This document shows positions 33,863 to 45,195 of a stretch of DNA of 64,000 nt, piece after piece (within the stretch, counting starts at the first letter, position 1; each line of letters starts with the position of its first letter). The position numbers and the translations under genes were made by a program. The stretch covers positions 124,001 through 188,000 of the forward strand of contig BCIK01000022.1 of the NCBI GenBank assembly GCA_039545295.1. Direction: 5' to 3'. The notes beneath the pieces are model-generated. The model was given only the letters and a program-made list of their open reading frames with translations. It ran no database searches and had not been told where the DNA came from. Source of the stretch: Udeniomyces pyricola (Eukaryota; Basidiomycota; Tremellomycetes; Cystofilobasidiales; Mrakiaceae).

Positions 33863-36849
33863 ATGCTAGCCACCGACCGCTTCCACGCCGTCCTTCCAAC
33901 CAACGCCAACGGCTCCTCCACCTCTCCCATCAATCCCTCCGCTTGGCCAGTCGCCAAGTCGCCCCCCAAATCCTCTACCTCCGACCATCTCGAACCAAAC
34001 AATCCCCCGTCCCGTCTTCACTCTTCCTCGTCCGTCGCAAGTGCCAGTGCATTCCAGTCATCTGCTTCACTCCCTATGAGACGGACTGTTTCCGATAGCT
34101 CACCTACCACCGCTCTCGCCGACAACGGCGCCGCAACCAAACCAGACGGCCGAGGCTTCCTTGACGATCAAAGCCTGACCGGCGAGGGCCCATCCGTCCG
34201 CACCAACGTGCTCGACCCTGCATCATCAGTCCTGGCGCCCGTGTGTTCGTCTTCGTCGCCGTTATCGTCGGCCGCTGTCTCTGATCTTGCTCCTACTTCA
34301 TCCAACTCATTAAAGCCGGCTGTTCAGCCATCCCCATCGCAAGACCCGTCGAGCAACGCCTTCAGCTCAGACCCTATGGGGCGCCCAGCATCCTCCCCCT
34401 CCTTCCCCGCCAATCCCCCCTTGGCCGCTCATTCGGCTCCTCCTGCTGCTGCTGCCACGCCCGGCTTGGACTCAACCTCATCTCCACCATGCCCTACTTC
34501 ATCTTCCACCGTGACGGTCCCGTCAAACGGCCCTCCAATGTCCACTCCACCTGGAAAGTCTCCCTCTCCAGAGCACGTCGTCCGGCCTTCTGCCTTCTCC
34601 GCGTCCGCCCAGCAACCGGCTCAACGGCTCGAACGTGAGGACCCCGCCCCGGTCCAATCGAAACCGTCGGATTCGTCCTCGTCCTCTTCACCCCTTGCCC
34701 ACAACCCGGCCGAAAACCTCACGAAAGGGACGACGAGACCAGAACCTGATTCTATGGTGACGGGTAGCAGCAGCAGCAGCATGAATGCCTTGCCGCACCT
34801 CGACTTGGCGACGTATCCCCCGCAAGAGCTCGTCAAGCTTCTCGCCTCGCTTCTCCAGCAGATTGCGACGGCTAACGACGCGTTGCGAGCGAGTGAGGAC
34901 GAAAATGCGAGCGTAAGTGGTGGTGGAGAAAGCTCGTCTGCTTCCACTCCGACAGAGGAAGACAACGTTGCCACGCACAATGGACATGGTCAAGGCCAAG
35001 AGACCGCCTGGGAGTCCCATCCGACCGGGAACGGCGAGGAAGTAGAGAGCGGGAGAGAGGCGCCAGTCCACCGCTCAAGCACGAACACTTTAAGACCGCC
35101 AGCGGACGTAGAAATGAAGGATCGTCATGCCCCCTCGGGCTCGAGCTCTTCTTGGTCTTCTCCTCGCTCGGCGGCAGCGGGACTTGCGGCTACTGCGACA
35201 AATACGTCGCCTTCGCGCTCGTCCAAAGCGCCGTCCTCCGCACACGCTTACCCTCAATCTTCGGACAGCGCCGTCTCGTCTACACCCGCGACGCCCGCTC
35301 GACCGGCGACGACACTCATCCCGCCAGGTCCGATCGCCATCTTGACGTCGGCGACGGCGCAGGCTTTACAACAGCAGCACGATGGTGTTACTTCTTCCTC
35401 TTCTTCTTTCTCTACTCCCTCCTACCCATCATCCTCTTCCACCGCTTCGAACGACACGACTTCCATTCCTATTCAACCGACATCATCTTCTCTCAGCCCC
35501 GCACCCAACATCTCATCCTCGCATCCTCTTCTCGCTGCCTCGCTCTCGGCCTTCCACTCCTCTTCCTCTTCCCTTTGCTTTCACGCCCGCAACGTCCCGG
35601 GCATCTCAATCGAAGTGTATCTCTTGCGAATCCTCAAGTATTGCCCGGCATCGAACGAGGTATTCCTTTCGCTGCTCGTGTATTTTGATCGGATGAGTCG
35701 GTTGAGCATGGCCGTTGCGGGAAGACCGTTTGCGATCGATAGCTTCAATGTCCATCGGCTCGTGATTGCTGGCGTCACGGTTGCTAGCAAGTTCTTTAGT
35801 GGTGAATTCTTTGCATTCTGGTTGTTACTTGCTTTCTCTTTCTGGAAGCAGAGAACCTCAACGCGCGACTGATCGATTGAACCCGTACCTTTCTTCTTTC
35901 CCCCTTCAACATCACAGACGTATTCTATACCAATTCGCGATATGCCAAGGTTTGTCTCAATGCCAAATACATGATCCCCAATCTATCTTGCTTCATCATT
36001 CGATTTTGTCAAACTGACACACCCCACATCCTCGTTCTCTGCTTCACGCACGTGTATGTTCTATCTCTGACGCTTTGATGATGGTACAGGTCGGTGGCCT
36101 TCCTCAAACGGAACTCAACCAACTCGAACTTCAATTCCTCCTCCTCAACGACTTCCGGCTCGTCATCCCCCTCGACGAAATGCAACGATACGGCGATCAA
36201 CTGTTGCTTTACTCCCAAACGGCGCGCGCGACGGCTGGTGGGGAGGAAGCAGGTCGAGCAGGGACCGTGTTGATGGATGGAGAGAAAATGAGGAGTCGGA
36301 GACGAAGTGGGACGAGTCAGGGCAGCGGTGGTGGTGGTGGTGGCAGTGAAAGTGGAAGTGCGAAAGTAGGGGTGCCGATGGGTACGGGAAGAGGTGGAGC
36401 GGTGAGAATTCCAAGTGAGGATGAGGTGAGGAAATCAGCGAGGAGTCGAGAAGGATCCGTTAGTGGAGAACTGGCTACAACGGCGGGAGTGGGAGCAGTC
36501 AAAGACTCAGACCCAGCTGAGGATAGGGAGAACAAGGAGCAGGACAAGTCGGAAGGGGAATCGAAGGAAGCAATGGAAATGCGTCGGGATGGAAAAAGAC
36601 GAATGAGTTCACGTGAGTTCATACCTTGCCTTGTTCCGTTAATGTCTTTACTGCTGTCTCTTCTGTTCTTTTCCGGTTCTTGCCCAAAATGTCGCCCTTA
36701 ACGTGCGTTGTTCGATGCGGCTTTCTGACTTTGGATTGTATTTCTTGGTTTACTTCCTGTCTGCAGCGATGGTTGGAGTGGTTGAAGTTGAAGCCCAAGA
36801 ATCCCCTTCCTCCAGCTCTTCCCCAAACACCCATACCGATACCCACTAG
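33863..36849 (+). CDS. PHO80-like cyclin with very long disordered N-terminus
   Basis: Regulatory cyclin of the PHO80/PREG type, partner of a Pho85-like kinase in nutrient signalling. Four exons, 33863-35801, 35918-35949, 36090-36612 and 36767-36849, encode 858 aa from this ATG. The cyclin box lies at about residues 565-735: VPGISIEVYLLRILKYC, NEVFLSLLVYFDRM, FAIDSFNVHRLVIAGV and ASKFFSDVFYTNSRYAKVGG, then LNQLELQFLLLNDFRL. SKFFSDVFYTN plus KVGGLP is diagnostic for the family. In front lie about 565 residues of Ser/Pro/Thr-rich low-complexity sequence; behind lies a Gly/Ser/Lys-rich tail. Both flanks offer many proline-directed phosphorylation sites. An in-frame upstream ATG at 33755 is possible but less convincing. 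Confidence 0.88.
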
Positions 36850-37980
36850 TGGCCTGGCCGCGCCTCTTAGCTCCTCTATATACCCTCTCCTCTCTCTCTC
36901 TCTCCCTCCCTCTTTCTGTCTCTCTCTTCGCCTCTTTCTTTTGTGTGTCTTACATGTGCTCTCCTCTAACCTTTATTCATGTATAATCACATCCCGACGA
37001 ACGCGATATGCGAGCAACAATCGACTTGCCTTGATTCGCTTCTGTCCGCCTTGCGCAGAGTCGCGCGTGTCCTATCTCTCTTTTCTCCTTTTTTCCCTTT
37101 TCTTTTCTGTTTTTCGGCATTGCTCTGCTGTGTTCTCTTCTTTTCGTCCTTCTTCTCCTCGTTTTACAATCCAATTACCAACTGAATCCAAACCATCCAT
37201 CCCAACCGATTCCTCAGACGGCATCGATCCCATCCCAATTACATTATATATATTCTCATCCATCTCATTCCCAATTCCAGGCGGATTCTTTTGTTCTTTT
37301 TTCTTCGCATCGAGTTGAGTCTCGGGATCATTGACGATGTTCACTCTTCAATGTTCAAATCGTTGTTTCGATGATGGGCCTGGGTTAACCTGGCATATTG
37401 GCACGCAGAGCTAGTTTTCTTGTCCCTCAATCTGTGAGCAGCTTGCAGCTTAAATTGAATATGTTGAATCCGTTGCATGCTTCAAGCGTATGGCGTGACT
37501 GACTGCATGTATGCATATATATCGTATATAGTCTGGATAATGAATTATGGGTTCATCTTTGTAATTTGCTCTCTCTCTCTTGGGTCTTGGAGATGACCTG
37601 ATTGAAGCCAATTATGATTATTATACGTCAGAATATATACAACCTGTCACAAATCACATGTTACTAATCTCGCCCGACGTGTGTTGGCCGGTGGGTGATC
37701 ATGTTCGGCGAGTACCGACGGCGAGTTCTTTGTTCTCATCAAGTCAATTGACGACCACTCAACAACCACCATCATGTCCCAACGTCATCTCCTCACCCTC
37801 AACTCGTTCACGCCTCTCAGCACGCTTTCACTCCCTGTCCCGTAGATATCTTCTTCTTCACACACACCTCCACACCCATCCTCAGCCACAAATCCACCCC
37901 CTTTGACCGCTCATCGTTCCCTTATTGTTTGTTGCTTCCCGAACAGGTCCTTACTCCATCCGCAAGCATGTTGTCCCACC
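36850..37980. other. Intergenic: cyclin 3' end and APC4 promoter
   Basis: No gene was recognised in 1.1 kb. There is a CTCTCT run near 36888-36905, long T/C-rich tracts at 37060-37150, AT-rich stretches (ATTATATATA near 37244, CATATATATCGTATATAG near 37513) and another short CT run near 37571. Open frames here are pyrimidine-tract by-products. Confidence 0.5.
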
Positions 37981-40900
37981 ATGGACATTGTCGCCCTCGT
38001 ATCGACCCCACCACCTCCCAAAGGAAGCAGCACCGTTAGCTCTGCTGCGTCAATGGTATCTACGTCGAACCGGACGAGCGTAGGGTTATACAGGCTTGCG
38101 GGAGGTCCCAAAGTATGGGGGGTTGACATGGACGGTCCGGTCGGAGGAATGGGTTGGAGTGCGGATGGTAATGCACTATCTCAACTTCTTCGCCATCAAC
38201 TCCACAGTGTGGCCAATGAATTAGATAGAAACTCACCTTTTTCCCATCAAATTGAACTTGAATCATACGTACAGGTCTGTATCTTGCCATTTATCTCCCA
38301 TCACCCAACACGCTCACCATTCTCTCGGTCCACGACGGTGCGCTGCTCCAGACTATTCCTATCTCGCCGACGCGACAGGTTCCATCAACGAGGCATGAGC
38401 CTCTGGCTGTCCTATGGTCAGAGCACCGGATAGATTGGGACTTCGCTCGGCTAGATCAAACAAACACAAGCGGTGCGCTTAGGGGTCAGGCTCAGTTGGT
38501 AAGTTTTGTTCGTTTGTCGCTAGATTCCAGAGGAAGACGCGTAGGGACGCGACGATGCAAGATCCTTCATGTAGTTGCTTCTATGATCGCTCACGGATGA
38601 TTTCTCGCACCACGGTACTCTATGGCTGACTATAATGAGCAGTCAAATTCAATCTTCAAAATGATGAACCTCCTACCTTACGTCTCACCGATGGAAACCC
38701 CTCCCCCAGCCCGGTCGATGCCGACGTCATTTCTACCCTTCCCTCAAGCTTCTTCAAGCGGTCCCAATGGCCGAAATATCCCTCCCATAACCAAACATCC
38801 TCTGCTGATACCGTCGCTCCCACATCTCCTTCATCCAACCTTACCTTCTTCGACTTCGCCTCCATCCCCACCTCCACTCACCCTTCTCACCCTCTCCTCC
38901 ACCCTTCCTTTCCTCTCCGGTTGCTTTCCACTCCCTGCTCTCCCTTCTGCACCCTTCCTCACTCAAACCATCACTCCAACCATTTCGCCATCCCTCAACG
39001 CATATTCACAGATCCTAACCGCCCTCAATTCGCTCTTACACGATGCCATCTCCGCCCTTGCTCTTCTTTCCTCCGAATGGTTCGCCAAGGACGGGCCGGG
39101 CACCATGGGCAAAGAGTGGATGAAGACCCTGAGGGAGGTCGGAGCGAGGTTTGAAGGAGGAGAACTGGACGTGAAGGAGGAGCTGATGAAGTTGCTCGTC
39201 ACAGGGAGAGGAGGCGATGCGATCGCTCACTTTATAGGCGGAAGGCTGACGGAAAGGGTAAATGACGACGTTCTTGCTTTTTTTTTTTTTTTTTTTTTCT
39301 GTTTTCTGCTTTTCCTTCCTCCCTTGTGTTCTTTTTCTTTCGTCGTCGTCCTTGTGGCGAAGACTTCTCACTGATGATTGGGCTCATTTTTTTTTTACCT
39401 TTTGTCTTCGTGTTTTCTCCCACAAACGTTTCTTCCAGACCCTCGCCAAATGGGAAACGACCGTCCTGTCGGCGCTCAAGACGATCCACCAGGCTTGCTA
39501 TCGACACGTCACCCCCGCGTTAGAGCGCATCGTTTTGCTCCTGGAAGAGTTGCAGGGTTGGGCCATTTGGTGGGTAAACTTTGTTTTCAGACATCCAATT
39601 CAGATACATCGGTGCCATTTCTCCTTTCTCGCTTTGAGAAATTCGGACAGAGTTGCTCTGTTTTTTTTTTTTTTTTTTTTTGACTGTTTTTCATTTGTAG
39701 CTTGAAAAGTGTCTCCCTTTTCTAACGGAGATTTGACCTTCTCATTTTTCTCTCCTCCGGCAGGCAATCGACCCAACCCCATCCGACTCCTTCACCTTCG
39801 TCATCTTCTTCATCCTCAGCACTCCCAATGCGCTTGCACCTTCTCCCATCGGACCTCGCTCGAGCCGTTCATTCTGCTCAACACGCTGTCTTGCGCTCAT
39901 GCGCGCTCGAACGGGCCGCTCGGAACGAAGCTAATCGGTTCGAACAGTTTGCGCGATGGTTGAAATATGGTTCGTCTTCTTCTTCTTCTTTGGGTTTTGT
40001 TTTTTGCTTTTCTTTGTTCGCGGGCTGGGGATTGTTTCTTGTGGGCTCTGTCGGGAGTTTGAGGATACTGAGGAGAACAGTGAAGGGGGTAACGGGGGGG
40101 GGGGGGAGGAGACAGAGATTGGAGCACGAAGCTGTCAGTCTGGGATGTAGAAGGCACGAAGAAGAAACGAGTTTACAAAAAGAGAGGAAACAAAAGAGAC
40201 AAGCGAGAGAAACACGAGCCGATCGAGAAAAAAAAAACTGACTCACCAAGTCGTACCCATCTTCTTTCCTCCACTTTGACGTCTCATTCTTTTTTTTTTT
40301 TGTTTCCTTCTTTTGTTCATGGGGGTTCCCATTCACTCAATCTTTTTTTTTTTTGTTTCCTTCTTTTGTTCATGGGGGTTCCCATTCACTCAATCTTTTT
40401 TTTTTTTTTTTTTTTTTTCAGAGCTCTGCGTTGCTTCTTCCCCTGATCCTCATTCCGCTGAACCCCTGACGCATCCACCGACGCACGACGTCCTCCTCGT
40501 AGCCGACTACATCCAATCGACCTTACTTTCGTCTCCCATCGATCCTCTTTTAGCTCCTTACAACGACGAGGCGTCTCTCTCCTCCGAATCACCAAGAGCG
40601 ACTGTGTTCGGTCAGGGACGACGGGGCCTTGGGGCTCCGCGAAGCGTTCATCCGGAGACGAAGGAGGAAGACGTGGATTTGGAAGCGATCATCGCGAGGT
40701 CGTTGGGCCCACTCGAGAGAGGTGAGAAGATTGGTGGAACCTTGATCGAGGATGATGATGAGGTCTTTGGGGAGGCAGGAGAAGAAGTCATAGGAGGAGA
40801 CGGAGAGGGACTGGTTGTTGGAGCGAGAGAAGTTTCGACTCATGGTGGAGAGACCAGTTTGACGGGTACCATTCCTGTTGCAGGTCGAAGACGTTCCCGT

Positions 40901-42071
40901 CGGGTCTCGGAACGGCTCTCTGGATCTGGTACAGGTGGTGGTGGTGGTGGTGGTGGTGGTGGTGGTGTAGGAGGGGGTCCGAATGGGCTCTTATCCCCCG
41001 TGTTGGGTCGAGCCCGACAGATGCACCAACGACGGTCGATCAGTTCGAGGTTATCGACGACGTCAATGAGTATGAGCATGAGTATGTCGATGGATGGGAT
41101 GGATGAAGGGGATGAGGAAGAGGGGACGAGTCGGGTCGGTCCCGACTATGGCGAGGGCGACGGAGAGGGAGAGTCCATGTCGTTTGTTGGTGGAAAGCGT
41201 GTCGAGTTCACACCTGGCGGACGTGGTCGGGTTGGACGACGAGATCGGGAAGTAGAAGAAGAAGAAGAAGACGCATCGGAGGGTTCCTTGTTGGATCTCG
41301 CAGCGGAGTTGATGCGGACGATGAGAGAGATCTCAGACAAGGCTTTAAGGATCCCAAGTCCTTTCGGAGGAAGCACCGTGGAGGTGAAGGAGGAAACTGG
41401 TACAGTTCAGGATCAATTGGAACAAGGTCGGAGTAGACGCCGAATTCAAGGAGCTCGAGGAAGAGTCGTCGATCGGATCGTTAAAACCGAATCAGGAGGA
41501 CAGGTAAAGATTTTTGATTTGATTTTGAGATGTACTCGGGCGAAGACTTTCTGGATTTTTTTTAAAAAAAAAAACTCTTGTCGAAACTGACTGTTCGCTT
41601 CACGATTGATGACCCCCCTCCTCCATTCCCTTCACTCTCTCCCTTTGCTTTCTTTGGGTGCTTGACTTCTTTCTGACTGTGGATGCGCACCGATTTCTCA
41701 GATCACCTCTTGGGTGGCCTTTGTTGCAGCGTCTCCCCATACCTCTGACCTAGACCCAACCGACTCCTCTTCTTCTCCCCTGTTACTGCACATCTTTTCC
41801 TCTACCACCACCTCCACTATCACCACCAATACGACATCTACTACCCCTCTTACCCATTCTATCACACCTACAATCACTACGACCACTATCACGACAGCCT
41901 ATCAATGCCATCTGAACCTCGACCTCGAAGAAGACGATATCGAGGAGGACGGAGACGCCTCGGGAGGCCGCCGCTCGCCTACGGTCGTCAAGGTCGTCGA
42001 TATGGATTTCTTCACGGATGAAGAGTTGGTGCTCGTTCTCTGTGCAGGTCAAGGTCAAGGTAAAGCCGTCT

Positions 42072-42168
<97 letters not shown>

Positions 42169-43027
42169 TCTTTCTTTTCTCTTCATGATTCCATTGAAAG
42201 TTGCCTTCGATTGTAGCTTGTTCAACTGATCATTTTCATCCTGTCCATCCATTTCGTCGTACTTTCCCCTCCTCCCTCCCCTCATCTTGGAAAACCCAAC
42301 TTGTCAACACCCCCCCCCCCCTCCCCTTCCCCTTCCCCTTCTCTCTTCACGACTCATCAAAGCGACCAAGATCCTCCTAGCCAGTCTCGTTTACCCAACC
42401 CTCTCACCATCCCTCATCATCACGTCGACCTCGACCTCCGCCGTCGAAACCTCCCCACCTCATCATCATCCACCTTCTTCTTCTCAACCACGTATCGAAG
42501 CGATCCGCGCTCGACTTGTCGCACGTCAACTCATTCACTCCCCTACCAACCGTCATCATCACCACCAAGAAGAATGCCATAGGAACTCCTGGCAGAAACG
42601 AGGAGGAGGAGAAGAGGAGGAAGGACAAGAAGAAGAAGAAGAAGGGGATGAAATCGAGCCAGCGAGGTTTTTACCGTTGACTCGATGTCGACACCTTGCT
42701 TCGCTCGATCGACTGCCTCTAACGTCGATGGAGGTTCCGCTTGCTCGTCATGTCTCTAGGAGTATCGATGACGCCGAAGATGAAAATAATGATGATGATG
42801 ACGACGGGGACGCCAAGGACATTAGTGGGCTTCATCAGCTTCCGCCCATCAGTTTGGCAGTCAACGGGAGGAAGGGACGTATGACGGGGAGTCTCTTGAC
42901 GTGGGGCGGGAGGGAAATCGAAGTGTTTGATCTGGAAATGGACGAAGGAGACGGTGAGGAGGATGAGGAAGAAGAAGAGGAGAATGAGGACCAAGTTGAA
43001 GGAAGGACAGAGCATATGGAGATGTAA
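37981..43027 (+). CDS. APC4: Anaphase-promoting complex subunit 4
   Basis: Scaffold subunit of the APC/C ubiquitin ligase that drives mitotic exit. Eight exons, 37981-38167, 38275-38498, 38643-39257, 39439-39569, 39764-39969, 40422-41503, 41702-42059 and 42363-43027, give 1155 aa. The N-terminal WD40-like part has VWGVDMDGPVGGMGWSADG and LTILSVHDGALLQTIP. The APC4 middle domain is clear: MKLLVTGRGGDAIAHFIGGR, LTERTLAKWETTVLSALKTI, TPALERIVLLLEELQGWA and RNEANRFEQFARWLKYE, then DVLLVADYIQ. A long acidic/Gly/Ser-rich insertion follows, and the end has LAVNGRKGRMTGSLL and EVFDLEMDEGD, the usual C-terminal signature, then a Glu-rich tail. The long insertion makes it larger than most homologues. 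Introns 5 and 7 carry unusual repeats, listed separately. Confidence 0.9.
40301..40407. repeat. 53-bp tandem duplication in APC4 intron 5
   Basis: A 53-bp unit starting TGTTTCCTTCTTTTGTTCAT and ending in a T-run occurs twice in direct tandem, the first copy from 40301 and the second from 40354. It directly precedes the T-tract and acceptor at 40420-40421, so each copy brings its own polypyrimidine tract. Confidence 0.9.
42074..42165. repeat. T homopolymer (92 bases) in APC4 intron 7
   Basis: An unbroken run of 92 T starts about 14 bp after the donor at 42060 and lies about 200 bp before the acceptor. The length is far above that of ordinary polypyrimidine tracts. The exact length is an assembly estimate. 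Confidence 0.95.
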
Positions 43028-43480
43028 TCTATTTATTATTATTATTTTTTCTTCCTTTTCTTCCTTTTCTTTTCTTTTCTTTTTCTTTCCAGCCTTGTTC
43101 TTTTCCGATTAAGTGAGATTTGTGGAAGCGACAGAATGTCGAAACGCGTTGATCGGTGTGAGGTCAGAGGGGGTTCTACATGACAAGGTGAATCTTCATG
43201 GTCCCATCCCATGCGTGAATTAGGATACGATGAAAAGGCAGACGTCAGACCGGAAGGAAAGAAGAAAAAAAAAAGAGCAAACAAGCAAACAAAGGGGCGA
43301 AAGAAAAACAGATGCGTATACAACGGAGGAACACAGAAAAGGGTAAGAGACTGGGGAAAGAAGTATAGGGGATAGGAGAAAGGGGAGAGGTGCGAAATAG
43401 ATGAACTGGGATGCTAAAAGAATATTCGACATGTCCATATGATTAGGCTGAAGCGCGCGTACGATCGTGTGGATTATAAG
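43028..43480. other. Convergent 3' regions of APC4 and BRI3-like gene
   Basis: No gene was found in these 453 bp. The APC4 stop is followed by an ATTATTATT run and T/C-rich DNA. The rest is purine-rich on the + strand. Both genes end here, so polyadenylation signals are expected but not identifiable. Confidence 0.5.
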
Positions 43481-44666
43481 TTATGTTGATGGACCTTTCC
43501 CCTTCGCTCTTTCTTTTCGTTCAAGAATCGAGCTGCAGCTGTTGATCCCGCGAACCGAGACTCCCACCACAAGTGAGCGAGGGGATCGTTTGGGAATGCA
43601 AGCAACCCGACCTGAGCGTCGCACCGCATCGACGACATTGTTGTCTCTGATCGGCCAGACATCTGAAAAAAAAAAAAGGGGGGGGGGGGGGGGGGGGGGG
43701 GGGGGGAGGGGGTTATAGGGGAGGAGAGGAGGGGGGGGGGGAAAAGAGTGTAGAGAGGTGAGAAATGGATCTAAGAGCGCGCGCGCAGCTAGCTCGATTA
43801 AATCGCGAAAGGAGAAAGGAGAGATATGTATGGAAGCTTACACTGGGATACCCCACGCTGTTCGATTCGAGCCAAGGTGAATTTTGACAAGATATAAGGG
43901 CGACAAGGCAGGTCGAGGGAAGATAGAGGACACAGGCAAAAGCGAGACAGGGGAAAAGGAGGGACCCCCAAGGAAGAAAGAAAGAAAGAGAAAACATGAT
44001 GAAATCATGAACGCCGTCAGCTTCACTGATGTTGAACTCGGTCGTTCACATGTCCAGCATATACACCCTCCTTGAGGATCTTGCCCACCAAAGAATGCCC
44101 GAACAAAGATCAAGAAAACAAAAGATAGAGAAAGACTTGGGTTGATTTTCCGGGCGTGTTGCTCTTGTTCTCCTCCTTTCCTACGCGCCGAAATAGTACT
44201 CACGGAAACAGAAGAACGCGCTCGCCAAACCCAAAAGCCCCCATTCGGTTGCGACGTGATGCTTTCCCTCGAGTGCGCACTGCATAGCGGGTGCGTCTGG
44301 AGGGAGGGACGTGGCAAACATGCGGTTCGTTGATGGCTGGAGATAGAAATGCCGTGGATGCTGCCCGTGTGACGGCTGCGGGTCGGAACTGGGAGCGAGA
44401 AGGGGAGCGGAAGATGAGTCTGTCGGGTGAGATGGAGTGTGGGTCGTGGATGTGATGATGGAGAAAGGTTGGTTCTTGGGAGCGTGTGAGGGGGAGCTGA
44501 GGGGTGAGTAGGCAGGAGCATGGTCGGTGGCGGTCGTGGAGGTGTCGTTGCTGGAGCCGGGCCGAGGGATGAACCCGGTGGGATTGGTGGGATATGAGGA
44601 CGACGAGGAAGAGAAAGGGCTGGTGGCGTCCGAGTAGGCAGGTGGGGGAGGAAGGTCGGCGATCAT
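43481..44666 (-). CDS. BRI3-like small membrane protein with PPxY motif
   Basis: Four exons, 44666-44204, 43857-43842 (16 nt), 43662-43612 and 43538-43481, give 195 aa. The N-terminus has a PPAY motif (residues 8-11, in DLPPPPAYSD), a binding site for WW domains of Rsp5/Nedd4 ubiquitin ligases, then a Ser/Thr/Pro-rich stretch. The C-terminal part reads CALEGKHHVATEWGLLGL, a hydrophobic segment FFCFPWGIPVCLA and CRRCGATL. This Cys-x-x-Cys-Gly after a short hydrophobic hairpin resembles the BRI3/brain protein I3 family, found at endosomes or lysosomes. Joins are in frame and restore the CRRCG motif. A 29-base G run (43678-43706) lies in intron 2. Function in fungi is not established; an adaptor for vacuolar sorting is a guess. 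Confidence 0.68.
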
Positions 44667-45195
44667 GATGTGATGTGAGAATGGAGGTGTGTGTGGAGTG
44701 AGAGAGAGTGTTGACGATGAGGTGGATGTGAAGAGGATGGATAGGTGAAGATAGGCCACAATGGGAACTGTCATCATCGATCATCTTGTCCAGGCACTGC
44801 CACATCCACTGCTGCCACATCCATCCGCTCAGGCTGTGCCTGTGCCACGCATCAGACCTCTCGGCCCCCGTGCGCTTTTTGTTTTCCTCTCCTTTTTCTC
44901 TCAGATCACTCGCCCATGTTCCTTCAATCTCATTCGTAAAACACCCTCATAACCATGGCTGCAAAAGCAAATATATAGACCTAAACAACAAAACAGGCAA
45001 AATCAACGGAAGGCAAAGAGGAGGGGAAATAAAGGGGGGGGGGAAGGGGGGATGGCTTTGCTATATGAGGAGCCGCCAAAGAAAAAAATGGGATACACAG
45101 GACCAAAGCAAGGAAGGGTTCAAACAAATCTTGCCTTTCTCCCCATCTGCCTTCCCTCTCCTTGCTTGTCTTTTCTTTTGGTGCGTATCTCCAAA
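44667..45195. other. Intergenic: BRI3-like promoter side and ADE13 3' end
   Basis: No supported gene was found. The first 110 bp stay open in the BRI3-like frame (ATG at 44777), but the ATG at 44666 fits the protein better. The rest includes a purine-rich stretch with G runs near 45035-45050. Both genes run on the minus strand, so this is the promoter of the BRI3-like gene and the terminator side of ADE13. Confidence 0.5.
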
